A stretch of DNA of 64,000 bases from contig NZ_FCNX02000013.1 of the NCBI RefSeq assembly GCF_001544835.2, forward strand, positions 1 to 64,000. The letters are read 5' to 3'. Position 1 is the first letter of the stretch; every line of letters starts with the position of its first letter. Source of the DNA: Caballeronia fortuita (GTDB taxonomy: Bacteria > Pseudomonadota > Gammaproteobacteria > Burkholderiales > Burkholderiaceae). Under the pieces are notes generated by a model. The model ran no database searches. It was not told the DNA's origin and worked only from the letters and a program-made list of their open reading frames with translations. Positions 52,560 to 60,690 of the stretch are shown here, in pieces. Made by a program: the position numbers and the translations under genes.

Positions 52560-53084
52560 TCAGTTTCCTCGACAGGCCTGCGCCTCGAGTTCGCGCCGCG
52601 TCACGATGCCGCCGCAGCGGTTCGCCGCGATCGCGCAGTCCTTGCCCGCGACGAAGCGCCACTTAATGAACTCGCTGCATGCCCCGGGGAAGTCGCGCGC
52701 GACGTAGCGCTTCCGCAGCGTCGATCCACGATAGTTCGGCACGCCGATGTTGTACGCAAGATCCAGCACCGCAACCTTCTGGCCGTCCGACAGCTTGTCG
52801 AATCCGGGTGTAATCGCGCGCACCTCCGAGGCGTAGCCTGCGAGACTATCGCTGAGCATCTGCTTGCACTCGGGCAGCGTGTACGACCGCATCGCAACGT
52901 TCGTCTCGCCGAAGCACACCGTCTGAATGTTGTTGGCGAGCCGATCGTTGTATGGCTTAAGCGACACGCCCTCTTGCGATGCGGTGAGCGCGACGAGCGC
53001 CGCGGACGCCGCTACTCCGATCGATGCCGCAAGCGTGACCTTCTTGCCGGTGCCTTTACTTGGCTGCTGTGCTTGCGTCGCCAT
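52560..53084 (-). CDS. Phage endolysin (GH24 lysozyme)
   Basis: The 174-aa T4/P21-type lysozyme has catalytic Glu38 (ASQEGVSLKPYND), Asp47 and Thr55. LAYNIGVPNYRGSTLRKR is the conserved second lobe. Residues 16-35 are hydrophobic (VTLAASIGVAASAALVALTA) and probably act as a signal-anchor-release segment, so export may not need a classical holin hole. It overlaps the holin gene by 29 bp. Confidence 0.88.
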   Translation of the reverse strand: MATQAQQPSKGTGKKVTLAASIGVAASAALVALTASQEGVSLKPYNDRLANNIQTVCFGETNVAMRSYTLPECKQMLSDSLAGYASEVRAITPGFDKLSDGQKVAVLDLAYNIGVPNYRGSTLRKRYVARDFPGACSEFIKWRFVAGKDCAIAANRCGGIVTRRELEAQACRGN

Positions 53085-53346
53085 CGGCCGCCTCTGTTGC
53101 TGTCGTGGTTTTCGGAGCCGTCGTTGTGTAGCGCGCGGCGATGATGGCTAGGCAGCCGACGGCGATCGCGATCGCGAGCCGCCAGCTATCCGGCAAAAGC
53201 GACTTCACTTCGTCGGGCATGCCCGTCCATGCCGCCTCGATGAAAGGCGATGCGACCGAAACAGCGCCGAGCGCCGCCGCGATAATGGTTGACGAGTACG
53301 TGTGCACCTTGGCCGCGTCATCGACCAGGCGAAGCTTGAGGTTCAT
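53056..53346 (-). CDS. Phage holin-like membrane protein
   Basis: The 96-aa protein has two hydrophobic segments (STIIAAALGAVSVASPF and LAIAIAVGCLAIIAARY) separated by a short acidic loop, the class II holin topology. The N-terminal MNLKLRLVDDAAKVHTYSS is typical of several Burkholderia phage holins. The start at 53346 has AGAGG upstream. It lies directly before the endolysin. Confidence 0.8.
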   Translation of the reverse strand: MNLKLRLVDDAAKVHTYSSTIIAAALGAVSVASPFIEAAWTGMPDEVKSLLPDSWRLAIAIAVGCLAIIAARYTTTAPKTTTATEAADGDASTAAK

Positions 53347-53360
53347 ATGGCCTCTGAAAG

Positions 53361-53383
53361 AAAAACCCGGCGCGTGGCCGGGT
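53361..53383 (-). terminator. Rho-independent terminator in the phage lysis region
   Basis: On the minus strand ACCCGGC and GCCGGGT pair around CACGC and are followed by TTTTT. It lies after the coiled-coil gene that ends at 53406 and before the holin start. Confidence 0.72.
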
Positions 53384-53405
53384 CGGATGTGAAAGCGTGC
53401 GTGGC

Positions 53406-53963
53406 TTATCGCCGACTGCCCGCCCAAGGCTGCGCAGGCAGAGCCGGATGCGTCGCCGTCTCCAGCTTTTTGTCGACCGCCTTCGCGGTGTTCGCGGCTT
53501 CATCGGCCTTCGTCGCGGCGACTGCGACCTTCTGCTCGACGGCCTCTGTTTTCTGCGCGGCGACAGTTGCCGCCACGGCGGCCTGCCGCGTCTGCTTAAT
53601 GAGCGCTGCTTGGCGCGCGTCGGTCAGCTTCGCCCGGTCGCCCAGGAAGCGCAGCGTGTATTGCGCGACCTCATGCGTGTCGGTGATCAAGGATCGAAGG
53701 TCCGACATCGCCTGGATGTTCTGCTGGTTCTGCTGTTGCAGCTGCTGCACCTTGCTCTCGTATTCGGCGACGCATGCGTTTCGAGTCTCAGCGCGCACCT
53801 CCGGGAACCGTTTGATGTAGGCCGCGCGCTCTCTGGTCCAGTTGGCACGTTCTACCGACATCCCCCACTGCCCGATGAAGAAGCCGACGGCGGCGACGCC
53901 CGCCAAGCCGCCGAAGAGACATGCGCCCATCACCCACCACCGCCAGTCACGAACGCGAGACAT
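53406..53963 (-). CDS. Phage membrane-anchored coiled-coil protein
   Basis: The 185-aa protein has one N-terminal membrane segment (WVMGACLFGGLAGVAAVGFFIG) and a long helical Gln- and Ala-rich region (VQQLQQQNQQNIQAMSDL; about 65-165). The topology resembles Rz-type spanins or phage lysis-timing proteins, but a true Rz/Rz1 pair is present nearby, so the role is unclear. It overlaps the gene upstream by 17 bp. Confidence 0.7.
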   Translation of the reverse strand: MSRVRDWRWWVMGACLFGGLAGVAAVGFFIGQWGMSVERANWTRERAAYIKRFPEVRAETRNACVAEYESKVQQLQQQNQQNIQAMSDLRSLITDTHEVAQYTLRFLGDRAKLTDARQAALIKQTRQAAVAATVAAQKTEAVEQKVAVAATKADEAANTAKAVDKKLETATHPALPAQPWAGSRR

Positions 53964-54366
53964 CTGACTCCCTCCGGTTTTCGATCGCCTTCTCGAGGCG
54001 TTCGATTCTGGTTTTCAATTCGAGCACTTCGGCCTCAGCGCGCTGCGCGCGCCGATCGGCTGCGTCCGCTCGCTGTTCGGCGGAGCGCATCAGTTCTTCA
54101 GCGCGGTCCGCGCGCTGCACGGCGAGCAGTTCCCGCGCCTCAGCGCGGCCGGCCCGTTCTTCAGCCAGCGTGGCCAACCGCTCGAACCGTGAAATGGCCT
54201 CTACTTGCGCGGCGGAGTCCGCCTTGACGATGTTGGCCTCGCCTTCGCTCTCGGCTTGTCGCCTGCGATCGATCTGCCGCCACATCCGGCCGCCGGCCCA
54301 GAACGTGCCCACGCTCCCGAGAGCAGTCACGATCGACTTGACGCCCTCGTTCCAGAACTCCGACAT
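53947..54366 (-). CDS. Phage hypothetical coiled-coil protein
   Basis: This is 139 aa from ATG 54366 (MSEFWNEGVKSIVTALGS). A weakly hydrophobic N-terminus precedes a heptad-like, Arg/Glu/Ala-rich coiled coil (RADRAEELMRSAEQRADAADRR; about 60-130). The frame extends to 54477, across a terminator, so the shorter start is better. The pair with the next gene may form a membrane-linked complex. Function is unknown. Confidence 0.65.
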   Translation of the reverse strand: MSEFWNEGVKSIVTALGSVGTFWAGGRMWRQIDRRRQAESEGEANIVKADSAAQVEAISRFERLATLAEERAGRAEARELLAVQRADRAEELMRSAEQRADAADRRAQRAEAEVLELKTRIERLEKAIENRRESDVSRS

Positions 54367-54398
54367 CTGGTATTTCCCCTGTTGAGCCGTGGAGGCAT

Positions 54399-54421
54399 AA
54401 AAAAACCGCCCGAAGGCGGCT
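54399..54421 (-). terminator. Rho-independent terminator after the acyltransferase gene
   Basis: On the minus strand GCCGCC and GGGCGGT pair around TTC and are followed by seven T. It separates the tail/cargo operon from the lysis genes. Confidence 0.85.
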
Positions 54422-54452
54422 AAGGTCCGACATAGTCTTGCAAGTGTGGCGC

Positions 54453-55562
54453 TCAACCGGTGATTCTGAGCCGCCAACGCTCGACCACATTCGATAGAGC
54501 GCGTTTTGATCGGCCAACCACGTACCGGTCAATCAGTAATGGAACGACTACCCCGAAGATGACGTAAAGCGGCCATGTTTTTTCTGTATGCCACTGGAAA
54601 TACTGCCCGGTAATATCTCCGGGTCTTATAAAACCAAGACCACACAAGATCAGGTTGAGCACAAAAAAACCGAACAACTGATGCAGCACAATCGGCAACC
54701 CTTTCCCCCCGATGTAGGCCAGCGGACTCGCACCACGATGAGCAGCAATCAGTTGCGATATGCCGAAGAAGAATGCAACGCCAGTCAGACTGGTCACGAT
54801 TGGCAAGATGGGACTCTCGAACTTCATGATCTGCATCCAAAAATCGAGAACTGTCCCCGTTGCCCAGAGGTGTTGCTGAATTACATATAGGGCGAAGAGC
54901 ACGAAGACACCGGCCATATACCGCTGCAATCGATACTTCGCGCAGACGAACCCGAAATAGTAAAAGAATGACGCGAAGGTGATATGTAGGATCCCGATCT
55001 TGATCAAGCTCATCGACTTGACCGCATACAACTCGCGAGACAGCACAATAGACCCGACCGACATCGACAAATACGCGAGGAGGAATAACCCTTCCACAAT
55101 TGCCAGCGACCGTCCTGTCCCGCCGCCGGTGAGGCGGATGAGACGTGTATGAACGCCCCCGAAATACACCCGAACAAGAAAAAGGCTTGGGATGAACCAG
55201 TATGGCGACGTAAAAGGGTATGCCCCAGAGGTGCTGAACTGCGTAAGGAAGAGATTCGTGAGCGTTATCGGACGATCTAGCGCAGCAAATCCAAACGCTG
55301 CCAAAAGCTTACACAGGAACGCGTAAAACACAATGCACGCCGTGGTAGGCAACAAAAAGGTCTTGATGTGCGCGGCAAGCGATCGAGCGCCCTCGATCTC
55401 TCCCTCGCGGAAAAACATTCCAGAAAGAAAGAAGAAGAGCGGCATATGAAAAGAGTAAGGGGAAAAAGGCGCCAGGCCCATCCCGCTACTTGCATGCCCA
55501 GCCACCACAGCGATGATGCCGATGCCGCGAAGCACGTCTACACTTCTGTCCCGCTCTTTCAT
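54453..55562 (-). CDS. Acyltransferase 3 family membrane protein (phage cargo, possible O-antigen modifier)
   Basis: The 369-aa integral membrane O-acyltransferase begins with VDVLRGIGIIAVVAGHA, where the His and Arg/Asp pattern is typical of the family (Oac, OafA, NodX). About ten membrane helices follow (for example FHMPLFFFLSGMFF, YWFIPSLFLVRVYF). It sits between tail genes and lysis genes in a phage genome, where such genes acetylate the host O-antigen and exclude rival phages. Its codon use is much less GC-biased than its neighbours, a sign of recent transfer. ATG at 55562 is chosen; a TTG at 55571 overlaps the previous stop. Confidence 0.83.
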   Translation of the reverse strand: MKERDRSVDVLRGIGIIAVVAGHASSGMGLAPFSPYSFHMPLFFFLSGMFFREGEIEGARSLAAHIKTFLLPTTACIVFYAFLCKLLAAFGFAALDRPITLTNLFLTQFSTSGAYPFTSPYWFIPSLFLVRVYFGGVHTRLIRLTGGGTGRSLAIVEGLFLLAYLSMSVGSIVLSRELYAVKSMSLIKIGILHITFASFFYYFGFVCAKYRLQRYMAGVFVLFALYVIQQHLWATGTVLDFWMQIMKFESPILPIVTSLTGVAFFFGISQLIAAHRGASPLAYIGGKGLPIVLHQLFGFFVLNLILCGLGFIRPGDITGQYFQWHTEKTWPLYVIFGVVVPLLIDRYVVGRSKRALSNVVERWRLRITG

Positions 55563-55567
55563 GACGA

Positions 55568-55804
55568 TCAATCCCGTTTGGAAACGGGATTATATCCGCC
55601 TATGAGAACCTCATTCGCACCGCCGCCGCCGAGAAGAGAGCTGACGTCGAACTGATCTGGAAGCCCGTTTTGGAACGCCTCAAGGCGGGGATCGTCGTCG
55701 CCAACTTGGCCTTGATTAGGCCAGACGCTCGGATCCTGCTCGCAACCGAAGACAGACACAATCCTTTTCTCCGTCGAGTCAGCGAATTGAACGAACACAG
55801 TCAT
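55568..55804 (-). CDS. Small phage protein following the tail fibre
   Basis: The 78-aa protein starts MTVFVQFADSTEKRIVSVFGC and has a Gly-rich C-terminus (SLLGGGGANEVLIGGYNP). GAGGAG precedes the ATG. Its position between tail fibre and cargo gene fits a fibre accessory or assembly protein, but no domain is recognised. Confidence 0.65.
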   Translation of the reverse strand: MTVFVQFADSTEKRIVSVFGCEQDPSVWPNQGQVGDDDPRLEAFQNGLPDQFDVSSLLGGGGANEVLIGGYNPVSKRD

Positions 55805-55815
55805 CGCGTTGCTCC

Positions 55816-56790
55816 TCAGAAATCGTAATTGTTTAGCGAGATCGTAAACGCTGGCGTCCCCGCCCCATTGCTCGATGTGTAGAAAAGCCGTTGCGGAGTG
55901 CTAATACCGAGGCGCTCGAAAGGAACTGCCTGAGACTGCCCAGCTCCCACGTTCGCCGCCATGATCTTTCCGCCAAGGGCAACAGACGTGGGGTACACCG
56001 CGATGCCGACGGCGGAAGCTGCCGTTGATCCTGCCTGGATAAATCCGCCTACGGTCTTGGCGTTCATCGGGATCACTAACGCATTGACTATCGTCGGACT
56101 CGCATTAACGACGGCCGATGAGGTGAGTATGTTCGACCCGCCGAAGGCCACGTTTCGGTCATTTTGGAAAACCGGAGAGAACTGCGAGCTCGCGTTAGTC
56201 GGGACGACCGAAACAAGCGCCGAGGCGGTGTATCCGAGGCTAGGGATCGCCGATCCGTTGTTGTAGATGTTCGGCAACAGTACATTTGCGCCCTGTGCGA
56301 CGAGCGCACTCGCTCCGGTGGTCGGGTTGTAGATCGCGTATATGCCTACAAATCCGCTCGCCGGAACAGTGCCGGCATAGTCAATCCCACCAGGCCCCGT
56401 GGTCGCCAAATTGATCGTCTTGTTGAAGCCTGCCAGCTTATACGTCTGACCACCAAGCGCGCTCTCGACGATGATCTCATCTGCCGTAAGCGTCGCTGTG
56501 CTGCTGGCAGTCGCGATGGCCATCGACAAATTGCGAGCAGTCCCGACGACAGGCGAGAACATCGAGCGGATCGCTGTCAGCACTTGGTTATATGTCGTCT
56601 TACTGGGCGTCAACCCGCCCGCGACAACAACCGCGCGTAACTCTTCCTGAACCATGTTGAGCCACGACCCGCGGACGTTCGTCGCAGGCGTGCCCGCCGC
56701 GGGATTCCCCTCTGTGAAATAGCCCTCGGTGCCCGCAGCTTCCGGCGTCGGCAGTGAAGTTGCCGCAGTTACGTCGTCGATTCGAAACAT
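55816..56790 (-). CDS. Phage tail fibre-like protein
   Basis: The 324-aa protein begins MFRIDDVTAATSLPTPEAAGTEGYFTEGNPAAGTPAT, with the P2/Mu-type fibre motif TPATNVRGSWLNMVQEEL (about 35-52) that joins fibres to the baseplate. The rest is beta-rich, Gly/Ala/Ser/Thr-rich, ending in a compact C-terminal domain (TPAFTISLNNYDF). It determines host receptor binding. No separate long fibre gene with repeats follows, so this is a short fibre. Confidence 0.82.
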   Translation of the reverse strand: MFRIDDVTAATSLPTPEAAGTEGYFTEGNPAAGTPATNVRGSWLNMVQEELRAVVVAGGLTPSKTTYNQVLTAIRSMFSPVVGTARNLSMAIATASSTATLTADEIIVESALGGQTYKLAGFNKTINLATTGPGGIDYAGTVPASGFVGIYAIYNPTTGASALVAQGANVLLPNIYNNGSAIPSLGYTASALVSVVPTNASSQFSPVFQNDRNVAFGGSNILTSSAVVNASPTIVNALVIPMNAKTVGGFIQAGSTAASAVGIAVYPTSVALGGKIMAANVGAGQSQAVPFERLGISTPQRLFYTSSNGAGTPAFTISLNNYDF

Positions 56791-56798
56791 GTTGCCTC

Positions 56799-57395
56799 TT
56801 ATGCGTAAGCAAAAATTGGGATCGTGTGTGCCGGCATCACCGCGCGAAACTCACACTCAAGAACTGCGTTGCCCCACGACGCGAGTGGATCACCTGCCGC
56901 CATCGAACCCGCGACCGCCCTCACCACCGTATTGAGCGGCGCAGCGATCTTCCACGCGAAGTTCCAGTCGTAGCCGTTTACTGGCTGCCCGGCACGCAGC
57001 ATTCCGGCGCGTGCCTGCGTGTATTGCGTGATCGTGACCGTGTAGCCAAGCGACGCCGCGAACGCGGTGAGCTGCGGGATGGATGCGCCACCCATTGCGG
57101 TAAGTCGCGCTATTACCTGCGCGCGGCGCGCCGGAATTGTCGGCGCCGTGCCCGCGCACGGATCAGGCAGCCCTAGCGTTGACTCCCATTCCGGCAGCAG
57201 CTCGTACGTCGTCGTAGGGAAGGCGTCGATAAGCAGATAGTTCGCGCGCGCGGTCTGACGCTCGTATGAAGGTGCGAGCCCCGAAAGCACCTTCGTCTGA
57301 ACGGCATCCGGATCGCGCGGCCAGACGCGCCCGCGCGGCAATAGCGCCTGCATCGCGGCGAGGAAATCAGCCGCCTTGAAGTTCGGTGCAAGCAT
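56799..57395 (-). CDS. Mu gp48-like baseplate/tail protein (DUF2313, YmfQ family)
   Basis: The 198-aa protein has the family features FLAAMQALLPRGRVWPRDPD (about 11-30) and LPEWESTLGLPDPCAGT (about 67-83), with a C-terminal domain ending in LECEFRAVMPAHTIPIFAY. It lies between baseplate J and the tail fibre, its usual place, and is part of the baseplate periphery. Confidence 0.87.
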   Translation of the reverse strand: MLAPNFKAADFLAAMQALLPRGRVWPRDPDAVQTKVLSGLAPSYERQTARANYLLIDAFPTTTYELLPEWESTLGLPDPCAGTAPTIPARRAQVIARLTAMGGASIPQLTAFAASLGYTVTITQYTQARAGMLRAGQPVNGYDWNFAWKIAAPLNTVVRAVAGSMAAGDPLASWGNAVLECEFRAVMPAHTIPIFAYA

Positions 57396-57402
57396 GGACG
57401 CC

Positions 57403-58566
57403 TCAAACGTAATTCACGCCGGCAAGCACCGCAAGCTGACCGAAGCCGCTCGTGATGTTTCCCGGGTAAGTCGTCGTCGTTGTGCCGACCACGCCTTGAA
57501 CGAGCGTAATGACGAACCCACTTGTGCCGGACACTGACGCGATCGCTGACTCGATGTCGGAGCGATTGATCGTGCCGCCGCGCGGATCGCCATTTCGGAA
57601 AAGCACGTCGGAGATCGCTGCAGCGATTGCCGCGCGTGTCGCAGTCGACGCGCTCAACAGGCCCGACAGCGTGAACGTCAGATTGTTCGCGAGCGGAGCG
57701 CACGAATACACGAGCGCGGTCACGGGCTGCTCATTGACGATGGCGTCAGCGACGACGAGCTGATCACCGGTCGCGACAGTGCCGCGCGGCACGCCGCCTG
57801 GCCCCTTGTCATACTGCGAGCATCCGTTCGTTCCCTGAGGGAAGCCGCCGTGTGACGCCTCGGCCACATCCCACATGGTGTAGATGACGACTGTTCCGGC
57901 GCCAAAGCCATTGGGCGCGACCCACGCGCGCGTCACACCCGGCACGGCCAGCGCCCACCCGACATAGTCGTTCAGGTCGCCACCCTGTGGCGTGTTTTGG
58001 TACGCCGCGAGCATCCGATTGCGCAACGAGTCGTTATCTTCAACGTCAGCGCCCGACGAAACTGTTCCCGTGATTGCTCCGGACGACTGCAGCCCGGGCA
58101 CCGCAGCGCCGAGCGCGACCGTCGTGCCCGGGTCGGCGTTGCCGGCCGCACCGGCCGTGGTCGCGACGATTGTCACTGAAAGAGTCCCAGTGCCGCCCGC
58201 CGTTGCTGTTGCAGCCGTCGTATATGTCGCGCCATCGCTGCGTACGACCGGAGTCCCCGCATTGAGCACTGTTCCCGTGACGCCAGCGAACGACGCAGCT
58301 AGCTGGGCGGGCGTCGCGGCCTTGCGATACACCTTCTTCAGCGCCGCCCACCCTTCAAGGTATTCGTCCTCTGCGGTGAACGGAACCGCCTGCTTCGCGA
58401 TCCAGTCGAGGTAGCCCATCTGCAGGTTCGACATGCCGGCCTGCACTTTGCCGACGACCTTGAGAACCGTGCGCCGCAGCGTTGCATCAGCACCCTGCAA
58501 GGCCGAGTTGATGTCGGCCGCCACCTCGCTGATCAAGGTGGAGAGCGTTTTTCGTTGGAATGGCAT
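57403..58566 (-). CDS. Baseplate J-like protein (Mu gp47)
   Basis: The 387-aa protein has the baseplate J core (about 65-300): LEGWAALKKVYRKAATPAQLA, AGAAGNADPGTTVALGAAVPGLQS and DNDSLRNRMLAAYQNTPQGGDLNDYVGWALAVPGV. This wedge protein connects the hub to the tail fibre network. It stops 7 bp before the gp48-like gene and starts 1 bp after the gp46-like stop. Confidence 0.9.
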   Translation of the reverse strand: MPFQRKTLSTLISEVAADINSALQGADATLRRTVLKVVGKVQAGMSNLQMGYLDWIAKQAVPFTAEDEYLEGWAALKKVYRKAATPAQLAASFAGVTGTVLNAGTPVVRSDGATYTTAATATAGGTGTLSVTIVATTAGAAGNADPGTTVALGAAVPGLQSSGAITGTVSSGADVEDNDSLRNRMLAAYQNTPQGGDLNDYVGWALAVPGVTRAWVAPNGFGAGTVVIYTMWDVAEASHGGFPQGTNGCSQYDKGPGGVPRGTVATGDQLVVADAIVNEQPVTALVYSCAPLANNLTFTLSGLLSASTATRAAIAAAISDVLFRNGDPRGGTINRSDIESAIASVSGTSGFVITLVQGVVGTTTTTYPGNITSGFGQLAVLAGVNYV

Positions 58567-58567
58567 A

Positions 58568-59014
58568 TCAGGTGAGCTGTTGCCACGCCCATGCGTACGT
58601 CAGTGAGACGCTCGGGCCGGCAGGTTGATAGAGCGTGATCTGCGCGCCGAGAAACGTGTCGCGCGTCCATTCCGTCTGAACATCCATGCTCGCGACGACA
58701 CCGTCATCGACGAGCCATTGCAACGCCTCGACGATGTAATCGCGCGCGTTGTTGAGCACTTCTTGCGTCTGCTTCGAGCGATCGAGCAGCCAAAGCCGCG
58801 AGCCGATCGGGCTGTCCTCATCGAGATCGCCCCACCAGCCGCGCGGGTCGCCGGTGCCATCAGGAATGACGTCGTCGGCATTCGCCGCGCGGTCGGTGAA
58901 GAGGCTCAGCAGAACAGCGGTTTGCAGATCATTCCCGGTCAGCAGATCGGGGCCGAGCTGCTGCCAATCACCGCGGCTGTTCGCGGTATCCCAGACGATG
59001 CTGATGTCAGGCAT
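58568..59014 (-). CDS. Mu gp46-like baseplate protein
   Basis: The 148-aa protein has typical stretches LQTAVLLSLFTDRAANADDVIPD (about 30-52), GWWGDLDEDSPIGSRLWLLDRSKQTQEVLNNARDY and QITLYQPAGPS. This GP46 family forms the inner wedge and is equivalent to gpW/gp25. It stands in the conserved order gp45-gp46-gp47. Confidence 0.88.
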   Translation of the reverse strand: MPDISIVWDTANSRGDWQQLGPDLLTGNDLQTAVLLSLFTDRAANADDVIPDGTGDPRGWWGDLDEDSPIGSRLWLLDRSKQTQEVLNNARDYIVEALQWLVDDGVVASMDVQTEWTRDTFLGAQITLYQPAGPSVSLTYAWAWQQLT

Positions 59015-59017
59015 CTA

Positions 59018-59581
59018 TTACTCCGGCTGTGTCGGCGGTTGCGTGTTGATCGTGCTGGTGCCCGTCTGCACGTTCGTGATCGGATGCGTGTGCAGATTGG
59101 CTACTGCTCGCATGCCCGCCATCGTGCGGGTGTTCGTGTTGCAGTTATCGATGATGTCGCCGGTGCACTTCAGCATTGGCGTGTCTGCGAGGATGTCAGG
59201 TGTGTTCGTGATCGTTACAGGCTTACCTCCGCCGTCGAGGACCATGCCGGCCTGCGATAAATAGACCTTCTGCCCCGAGTTGTCGTGGATGCATACCTCG
59301 CCCGACTTCAGCGCCGTCACTCGGAACTCGGCATTCGAGGTTGCTATCACGAACCCGTTCGTCCGCTCGCCGTTGCCGAAGATCATCAGGACTTCGGACC
59401 CTGTCGGCGGATTTGACGTGAATCCATATTCCGCATAGCGGGGCATGTCCCCGGTGGTTTCGACCGCGTTGATCCGCGCCTGGACGTATTGCACGGTGCG
59501 CGTGTCATCGACGAATGAGATCACCGCGCGACTCACGAACAGACGAATCCGTCGTGAGAGCGCGTTCAGTGCGTCGAGCAT
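59018..59581 (-). CDS. Baseplate central spike protein (Mu gp45/gpV-like)
   Basis: The 187-aa protein has an OB-fold-like start (YVQARINAVETTGDMPRYAEYGFTSNPPTGSEVLMIF), a beta-helix shaft (EVCIHDNSGQKVYLSQAGMVLDGGGKPVTI) and an apex HTHPI near residue 165, the HxH motif that binds an iron ion at the tip of P2/Mu spikes. It punctures the outer membrane during injection. Confidence 0.9.
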   Translation of the reverse strand: MLDALNALSRRIRLFVSRAVISFVDDTRTVQYVQARINAVETTGDMPRYAEYGFTSNPPTGSEVLMIFGNGERTNGFVIATSNAEFRVTALKSGEVCIHDNSGQKVYLSQAGMVLDGGGKPVTITNTPDILADTPMLKCTGDIIDNCNTNTRTMAGMRAVANLHTHPITNVQTGTSTINTQPPTQPE

Positions 59582-59592
59582 TTAAGGTGTCC

Positions 59593-60690
59593 TCAGGCCG
59601 GCGCGATGTCCGGATCAATGCGTTGGAGAACGAGCGGCTCCGGCAGATACGCCTGGCGCGGCGCGAGCAGAAGCTCGGTATGAGTTCCGTTCTCGTCAAG
59701 AATGAAGCTGATCTCGGTGATGAGCAGAAGCGTCTTCTCCGGAATCTTGAGCAGCGGCATGGTGACCGGCACCTGATAATTCAGATACCACGGAGAGCCG
59801 CTCGAATCAGTCCAACTGTCCACAAGCACGCGCACCTGCCGAGACATGCCGTACGCACGCGCAATCTGCCAATCGACGCGCCGCTGCAAATACGTTCGGT
59901 CGGACGAAGGTTGTTCGGACACGATGAACTTCGGCCGGTACCGCTTCACGCCGGGGTCGTATGCCGTGTACTCGGGCAGCAAATTAACGCCGATGTCAGT
60001 CGCGTTGTTGTAGTTCGTCAGCACCCCGGAGACGCGCGAGAAACGACCGAGCGAACTCTTCACGGACACCGCGGACTCGACGTTCTTCCCGATTTCAAGC
60101 CCGGTCGAGCCAAGCGCGTCGCCGGCCAGTGCGAGGCATAGCGAGCCGTCCTCGAGCTCGAACGCGAGCACGCCGCTATAGCGGCAGCACCGTTCGATGA
60201 TTTCCCACGGCGTTTCTGTGATCGAGATCAGTTGAAAGGGGATCGTGGGCAAGTCGTCGATGACCGCCTGCAAGCTCGCACTCACGACGACATCAATCTT
60301 TTGCGTTTTAGATTCGCCGAAGTTCTGCACCAATTCGCGGCACACGGCATCGATGCGGCTGTTCGCCAGAATCCGATCGACCGGCGCACTACAGTCGATC
60401 AGATCTTGGCATCTGCCGCGACCCGTCGCGCGGACTAGATGCTCGTGCGGCGTGATGATGTACTCGACAGTATCGACATAGCCCGTCAGCAACAGATTGT
60501 CGGCATCAATAGCGATTCGAATTGGCGTGCCGCCGATCAGTGAAGCTTCGTCAACCTCTTCTGGAAAGCGCTCTGTCATTTCCAACACGAACGAGCCGGT
60601 GCAGCTCTCGATCGAGCGCGTGACGCGCGCGCTTTTCCATCCGGTGATCGAGATATTCGATTCCGGCAGCGTCACAACGAGCGAATTCAT
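59593..60690 (-). CDS. Baseplate hub protein (Mu gp44/gpP-like)
   Basis: The 365-aa protein of the gp44/gpD hub type has a first domain VTRSIESCTGSFVLEMTERFP (about 24-44), the middle TPWEIIERCCRYSGVLAFELEDGSL and a long C-terminal insertion domain ending LLLAPRQAYLPEP. It forms the trimeric hub that holds the spike. Its start overlaps the stop of the tape-measure gene. Confidence 0.86.
   Translation of the reverse strand: MNSLVVTLPESNISITGWKSARVTRSIESCTGSFVLEMTERFPEEVDEASLIGGTPIRIAIDADNLLLTGYVDTVEYIITPHEHLVRATGRGRCQDLIDCSAPVDRILANSRIDAVCRELVQNFGESKTQKIDVVVSASLQAVIDDLPTIPFQLISITETPWEIIERCCRYSGVLAFELEDGSLCLALAGDALGSTGLEIGKNVESAVSVKSSLGRFSRVSGVLTNYNNATDIGVNLLPEYTAYDPGVKRYRPKFIVSEQPSSDRTYLQRRVDWQIARAYGMSRQVRVLVDSWTDSSGSPWYLNYQVPVTMPLLKIPEKTLLLITEISFILDENGTHTELLLAPRQAYLPEPLVLQRIDPDIAPA

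Noticed and set aside
53397-54227. 276-codon plus-strand frame in the phage lysis region
   Set aside because: It is antisense to two coiled-coil phage genes that have matching starts and stops; the frame is Arg/Leu-rich without a domain.
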